Below are positions 14,983 through 18,033 of a DNA stretch of 18,033 nt, one piece after another (the first letter of the stretch is position 1; each line of letters opens with the position of its first letter). This DNA is from Alphaproteobacteria bacterium (GTDB lineage: Bacteria > Pseudomonadota > Alphaproteobacteria > VGEJ01): NCBI GenBank assembly GCA_016869335.1, contig VGEJ01000010.1, positions 1 through 18,033 of the forward strand, read 5' to 3'. Made by a program: the position numbers and the translations under genes. The notes under the pieces are model-generated. The model had not been told where the DNA came from and ran no database searches. It was given only the letters and a program-made list of their open reading frames with translations.

Positions 14983-15600
14983 TCACCAGGCGCGCTGCAC
15001 GCGGATGCGCGCCGCCGTCAAAAGGAACTTCGTGTACTCCGAGGCGAGCAGACTCGCGGTACCGGGCCACGCCCACCATCGTTCGAGGTGGACGTGTTCC
15101 GGAAACACCGGGTTGGCAACGAATACCCCATCGGGCATCGCCTGCCGCAGCTCCAGCATACTTCGGGGCATGTGGTAGGTGGCGGTGACGATGCGCAGCG
15201 AACGGTAGCCTTCGTCCGCAACCCAGCGTGCGGTCTCATCGGCGTTGCCGGCGGTATCCTGGGCGTGCCGGCCGAGGACGACGCAGCACTCGAACAAATC
15301 GGGGGCGCGGGCCGAAAACGTCGCGATGTCCTGCGGCGCCACGTTGTGACCGACGCCGGAGACGAACATCTTGCGCGCCCGTCCGGCGCCGAGGAGGGCG
15401 AGCCCGACCTCGAGCCGCTCGCTGCCGCCGGTCAGAACGACGATGCCATCGGTCACCGTCGCGGCGTCGGCCACTTGCCGCGGGAGCGCCTCGGCGAACC
15501 AGACCAAGCCGGCGAGCCAGGTGAGGATCGCCCCGGCACCGAAGCCGAAGAGGGCGTGAGCCGAGCCGTTTCGGCGGGCGCGGCGGCGCCGGCGACTCAT
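14983..15600 (-). CDS. YdcF/SanA-type DUF218 family protein
   Basis: The 205-residue protein has an Arg-rich start, one hydrophobic segment (about 15-38) and then a DUF218 domain. Recognisable elements are DGIVVLTGGSERLEVGLALL (51-70), KMFVSGVG (77-84), DTAGNADETARW (115-126) and IVTATYHMPRSMLELR (137-152). DUF218 proteins such as SanA and YdcF are linked to envelope integrity, but a reaction is not established. The ATG at 15600 overlaps the stop of the upstream gmhB-like gene as ATGA, which fixes the start; the frame is open further upstream without homology. A YdcF-type gene between ftsX and plsC is a common alphaproteobacterial arrangement in my recollection. Confidence 0.88.
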   Translation of the reverse strand: MSRRRRRARRNGSAHALFGFGAGAILTWLAGLVWFAEALPRQVADAATVTDGIVVLTGGSERLEVGLALLGAGRARKMFVSGVGHNVAPQDIATFSARAPDLFECCVVLGRHAQDTAGNADETARWVADEGYRSLRIVTATYHMPRSMLELRQAMPDGVFVANPVFPEHVHLERWWAWPGTASLLASEYTKFLLTAARIRVQRAW

Positions 15601-16142
15601 CGCGGCGCCTCGAGCAACCGGTCCGCCGCCTCGACCAGGTCCTCGTAGACAGCAACCGGCAGCACGTAAGGCGGCAACCCGGCGGCCTCGGTTGTGCGGC
15701 CCTGGCCCGTGCGCACCAGGACCCGCCGGCAGCCCGCGGCGGTTGCGGCCTCGAGATCGCGCAGCGCGTCGCCGATCATCATGGCGTGCCCGGGCTCGAC
15801 CCGATAGCGGGCGAGCGCCTCGCCGAGCATTCCCGGGGCCGGTTTGCGCCGTGGCCCGGCCGACCACGGCGGGTCGGTGCAGACGATGATGTCGTCGAGC
15901 CATGCCGCCGAGCGCGCGAGCACGGCGCGCAGGTGCTGGTGGATCCGCTCCAGCATCTCGGACGTCACCAGGCCGCGGCCGACCGCCGACTGGTTCGTCA
16001 CTACCACAACGGGCCAGCCGGCCCGGTTGAACCGAGTGACCGCTTCGGCCGCACCCGGAAGGAGTTCGAGTTCAGCGGGCTCCTTGACATAGTCGGCGCG
16101 GTCCACGTTGAGCACGCCGTCGCGATCCATCAGCACGAGCAT
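15597..16142 (-). CDS. HAD-superfamily phosphatase of the GmhB / histidinol-phosphatase type, lacking the zinc loop
   Basis: The 181-residue protein is a HAD hydrolase close to D-glycero-D-manno-heptose-1,7-bisphosphate 7-phosphatase, a step in making ADP-heptose for lipopolysaccharide. Motif I is LMDRDGVLN with the nucleophile Asp6 and acid Asp8, motif II is VVTNQSAVGRG (47-57), motif III is RRKPAPGML (98-106) and motif IV is MIGDALRDLEAA (122-133). Typical GmhB has a zinc site made by CPH/C-x-C residues just before the RKP motif. Here this loop is short, with one cysteine (Cys88), so zinc binding is unlikely. The substrate may therefore differ. It lies 7 bases after ftsX and overlaps the ydcF-type gene by 4 bases. 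Confidence 0.85.
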   Translation of the reverse strand: MLVLMDRDGVLNVDRADYVKEPAELELLPGAAEAVTRFNRAGWPVVVVTNQSAVGRGLVTSEMLERIHQHLRAVLARSAAWLDDIIVCTDPPWSAGPRRKPAPGMLGEALARYRVEPGHAMMIGDALRDLEAATAAGCRRVLVRTGQGRTTEAAGLPPYVLPVAVYEDLVEAADRLLEAPR

Positions 16143-16149
16143 GGCGCAG

Positions 16150-17025
16150 CTAAGGCATTCGGCCGAGCAGGCGCCGGACGGTGACGCGGCAGGCGAGCGC
16201 GGCCGCGGCGGCGGCCAGGATCGGGACCGCCGGTAGGGCCAGCCACATCGAGCGGGGCAGCGCGGCAGGGAGCCCGTACGTGGCGGCCAGCGGCGCCAGA
16301 TAGTCGTAGAGAACCAACAGCACCGCCACCGCCAGGGCGAAGCCCCCGGCCGCGCCGATCGCGCTCATGACCAGAATCTGGCGCTGGAACAGCCGCGCGA
16401 CCAGGCGATCGGGCGCCCCGAGCAGGCGCAGGATCTCGATGGTATCGCGCCGCGCGGCGAGCCCGGCGTGAGTCGTCAGCACGATGACGAGCACGGCAGC
16501 AATCGCCGTCAGCGTGAGCGCCCCGCCGGCCAGGAGGCGTGCCGCTAGCGCGAGCCGGCTCAGCGCGTCGAGCCACCGCCCGTGGTCGTCGAGGCGCGCG
16601 CCGGGAACCCGCTCCTGCAGCCGAGCCGCAAGCACCGCCGCGTCCGCGCCCCCGGGATCGAGCTCGACATCGATCAGGCGCGGGAGCGGCAATGAGGCGA
16701 TCTCGCTCGCCTCGCCGAGCCACGGCTCGAGCAACGCGCGCACCTCTGCGCCGGCGATCTCCCGCGCGGCGACGACGCCCGGAGAGCCGCGCAAGACATC
16801 GAGCGCGGCGGCAACGACCGTATCGGCCCCCTCGGCCGAGGGCGCCCCGACCTCGACCGCGAGGCGGGCGCGCAGGTCATACTGCCAGCGCGCGATGGCC
16901 GCGTCGGCGCCGGCCAGCGCCGCCACCGCGAGCCCGGTGAGCAGCACGATGCTTGCCATCATCGCCGGCAAGGCGCGCCGCGTCGGGCCGCCCTCGAAAC
17001 CAAGCCCGACGCGCCGTGCCCTCAT
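16150..17025 (-). CDS. ftsX: Cell-division protein FtsX (membrane subunit of the FtsEX complex)
   Basis: FtsX pairs with the ATPase FtsE at the division septum and, in studied bacteria, controls peptidoglycan hydrolases through its periplasmic domain. The 291-residue protein has the expected layout: a short cytoplasmic N-terminus, transmembrane segment 1 (about 21-40), a periplasmic domain (about 45-155), then segments at about 160-186, 217-242 and 260-281. The cytoplasmic loop RRDTIEILRLLGAPDRLVA (192-210) is the coupling region typical of FtsX/MacB permeases. The ATG at 17025 overlaps the ftsE stop as ATGA, which sets the start. The periplasmic part is poorly conserved, as is normal. The protein is very alanine- and leucine-rich. 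Confidence 0.92.
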   Translation of the reverse strand: MRARRVGLGFEGGPTRRALPAMMASIVLLTGLAVAALAGADAAIARWQYDLRARLAVEVGAPSAEGADTVVAAALDVLRGSPGVVAAREIAGAEVRALLEPWLGEASEIASLPLPRLIDVELDPGGADAAVLAARLQERVPGARLDDHGRWLDALSRLALAARLLAGGALTLTAIAAVLVIVLTTHAGLAARRDTIEILRLLGAPDRLVARLFQRQILVMSAIGAAGGFALAVAVLLVLYDYLAPLAATYGLPAALPRSMWLALPAVPILAAAAAALACRVTVRRLLGRMP

Positions 17026-17696
17026 GCCTCGGCCTGGGCGGGCGGCGGCACGAGCCGCCCCGCATTCAGCCGCAGCACCGGGTGGCCGGTGCGCTCGATC
17101 CACGCCTCGTCATGGGTCGCGAGCACCACCGTGGTACCGATGCGATTGAGCTCTTGAAACAGGTGGGTGAGCCGGATGCCCTGCTTGGCGTCGACGTTGC
17201 CCGTCGGTTCGTCGGCCAGGAGGAGGCGCGGCCGCGTGATCACGGCCCGGGCGATGGCGACGCGCTGCTTCTGGCCGTCCGAAAGGGCGGGGGGGCGCGT
17301 ATCGAGGTCCTCCGCCAGACCCACCCACCGCAGGAGCTCGCTGCCGAAGGTCCGGGCGCGCTCCTCGTTCTCGCCGAAGATCCGCAACGGCAGCACGACG
17401 TTGTCGAAGGCGGTCAGGTGGTCGAGCAAGCGGAAGTCACGGAAGATCACACCGATCTGACGACGGACGGCGGCGCGCTCGTCACGGCTCATAGTGCCAA
17501 CATCGCGATCGAACAAGTGGATCGTCCCGGCCGAGGCTCGCTCCGCCAGGTACATGAGCTTGAGCAGGGACGTCTTGCCGGCGCCGCTTGGTCCGGTGAG
17601 GAAGTGAAACGAGCCCGGCTCGAACCTGACGGTGATATCGCGCAGAATCTCCGGCCCGGCACCATAGCGCATGCCGACGCCCTCGAAGCGAACCAC
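17022..17696 (-). CDS. ftsE: Cell-division ATP-binding protein FtsE
   Basis: FtsE is the ATPase of FtsEX. The 224-residue length matches the family. Starting at GTG 17696 it shows MVRFEGVGMRYG, Walker A GPSGAGKTS (35-43, Lys41), Walker B LLLADEPTGNVD (158-169, Asp162 and Glu163) and the H-loop ATHDEAW with His195. Two motifs depart from the norm: the Q-loop reads IFRDFRLL where FQD is usual (Arg86 for Gln), and the signature reads LSDGQKQR where LSGGE/Q is usual (Asp140 for Gly). A longer frame reaches to 17828 but adds sequence with no FtsE similarity. The GTG is supported by AGAGGTG 7 bases upstream. It heads an operon with ftsX, the gmhB-like gene, the ydcF-type gene and plsC. Confidence 0.93.
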   Translation of the reverse strand: MVRFEGVGMRYGAGPEILRDITVRFEPGSFHFLTGPSGAGKTSLLKLMYLAERASAGTIHLFDRDVGTMSRDERAAVRRQIGVIFRDFRLLDHLTAFDNVVLPLRIFGENEERARTFGSELLRWVGLAEDLDTRPPALSDGQKQRVAIARAVITRPRLLLADEPTGNVDAKQGIRLTHLFQELNRIGTTVVLATHDEAWIERTGHPVLRLNAGRLVPPPAQAEA

Positions 17697-17703
17697 TCCG
17701 CGG

Positions 17704-17710
17704 CACCTCT
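17704..17710 (-). promoter_or_regulatory. Shine-Dalgarno site of ftsE
   Basis: On the minus strand this reads AGAGGTG, with 7 bases to GTG 17696. It supports that start over the upstream in-frame candidates. Confidence 0.6.
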
Positions 17711-17733
17711 GCCACTCCGCGCCCCAGCGCCAC

Positions 17734-17748
17734 GTGCCACGATGGCAC
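17734..17748. repeat. Perfect inverted repeat in the ftsE upstream region
   Basis: GTGCCA-CGA-TGGCAC is a perfect 6-bp inverted repeat around 3 bases, 38 bases upstream of the ftsE start. It could be an operator or an RNA hairpin in the ftsE leader; chance is also possible in such GC-rich sequence. Confidence 0.35.
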
Positions 17749-17806
17749 ACGGTCATCGGCTTCGTCCAGTGGCGGAGGCCTGCCCAGTACCTGCTTGGGG
17801 GCTGCC

Positions 17807-17835
17807 TTGCCACCCTCCCGGCGACCACCTATAAC
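17807..17835 (+). promoter_or_regulatory. Sigma70-type promoter for the zinc-ribbon gene
   Basis: TTGCCA (17807-17812, 5 of 6 to TTGACA) and TATAAC (17830-17835, 5 of 6 to TATAAT) are separated by exactly 17 bases. Transcription should start near 17842, about 20 bases before ATG 17863. It is the best promoter match noticed in the window. Confidence 0.65.
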
Positions 17836-17862
17836 GGGCTACCCCGAGCAAGCGCCGCGCAG

Positions 17863-18033
17863 ATGATAGTCAGCTGCCCCAACTGCGAGACCCGCTTCAA
17901 CATCGACCCCAGCGTACTTCTCCCGAACGGACGCAATCTGCGGTGCAGCCGCTGCCGCCACGTGTGGCTCGAGCCGCCGGTGCGTGCGACATCGAGCTTC
18001 GCCGAGCCGGACGCCGATCTGGACGACGGCATG
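17863..18033 (+). CDS. Zinc-ribbon (MJ0042 / zinc_ribbon_4) protein, N-terminal 57 residues (runs off right edge)
   Basis: The visible part begins MIVSCPNCETRFNI and has two CxxC pairs, Cys5/Cys8 and Cys28/Cys31, with RCSRCRHVW after the second; this is the MJ0042-type zinc finger found at the N-terminus of many alphaproteobacterial proteins. In such proteins an acidic or proline-rich linker and often a transmembrane segment with DUF3426 follow, but that part lies beyond the window. The sequence after residue 40 is already acidic and low in complexity. It is divergent from ftsE, an arrangement I recall in this class of bacteria. The function is unknown; a role in regulation or envelope biology is only inferred. 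The start follows a promoter about 20 bases upstream, with a weak ribosome binding site. Confidence 0.85.
   Translation, partial: MIVSCPNCETRFNIDPSVLLPNGRNLRCSRCRHVWLEPPVRATSSFAEPDADLDDGM

Noticed and set aside
17697..17828. N-terminal extension of FtsE starting at 17828
   Set aside because: The added 44 codons show no FtsE similarity, while GTG 17696 has a well-placed ribosome binding site and gives the normal family length.

Overview
The window is a gene-dense, GC-rich stretch of about 18 kb with almost no intergenic space. Several neighbourhoods are ones I associate with Alphaproteobacteria, probably near Rhodospirillales: metX-metW, a chorismate mutase/hisC/tyrA trio next to a DUF2125 gene, and ftsE-ftsX followed by a YdcF-type protein and plsC with a divergent zinc-ribbon gene. 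The taxonomic guess rests on gene order and protein style only. I saw no rRNA or tRNA genes, mobile elements, CRISPR arrays or phage genes.

Layout. 1-774 (-) is the N-terminal part of a PLP aminotransferase that runs off the left edge. 790-1287 (+) is a small membrane methyltransferase of the isoprenylcysteine/phospholipid type. 1424-2751 (+) is speD-speE, which makes the aminopropyl donor from S-adenosylmethionine and then spermidine. Their tail overlaps that of metW-metX (2729-4630, -), the acylation step of methionine synthesis, so methionine supply and a major S-adenosylmethionine drain lie tail to tail. 4778-7622 (+) is an aromatic amino acid operon: a chorismate mutase carrying a shrunken prephenate-dehydratase-like region and an ACT-like tail, a HisC-family aminotransferase, and a TyrA-family dehydrogenase. 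7646-8701 (-) is a DUF2125 envelope protein and 8752-9342 (+) a ChaC-type gamma-glutamylcyclotransferase.

9355-14083 (-) holds, in transcription order, an adenosylcobalamin-dependent ribonucleotide reductase (nrdJ), an APH-fold small-molecule kinase, and a class III PLP enzyme of the AGXT2L phospho-lyase type. The last two look like a kinase/phospho-lyase pair for breaking down an amino alcohol such as ethanolamine or hydroxylysine. 14187-17696 (-) is a compact cell-envelope operon, ftsE-ftsX-gmhB-like-ydcF-plsC, with ATGA overlaps or 7-nt gaps. A good sigma70-type promoter at 17807-17835 drives the divergent zinc-ribbon gene, which runs off the right edge.

Most of the window is ordinary housekeeping. 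Points that deserve a second look are the degenerate dehydratase region in the chorismate mutase protein, the kinase/phospho-lyase pair, two altered ATPase motifs in FtsE, an in-frame amber codon between a well-placed Shine-Dalgarno/ATG and nrdJ, and a GmhB-like phosphatase without the zinc loop. I did not find a clear new multi-gene system.
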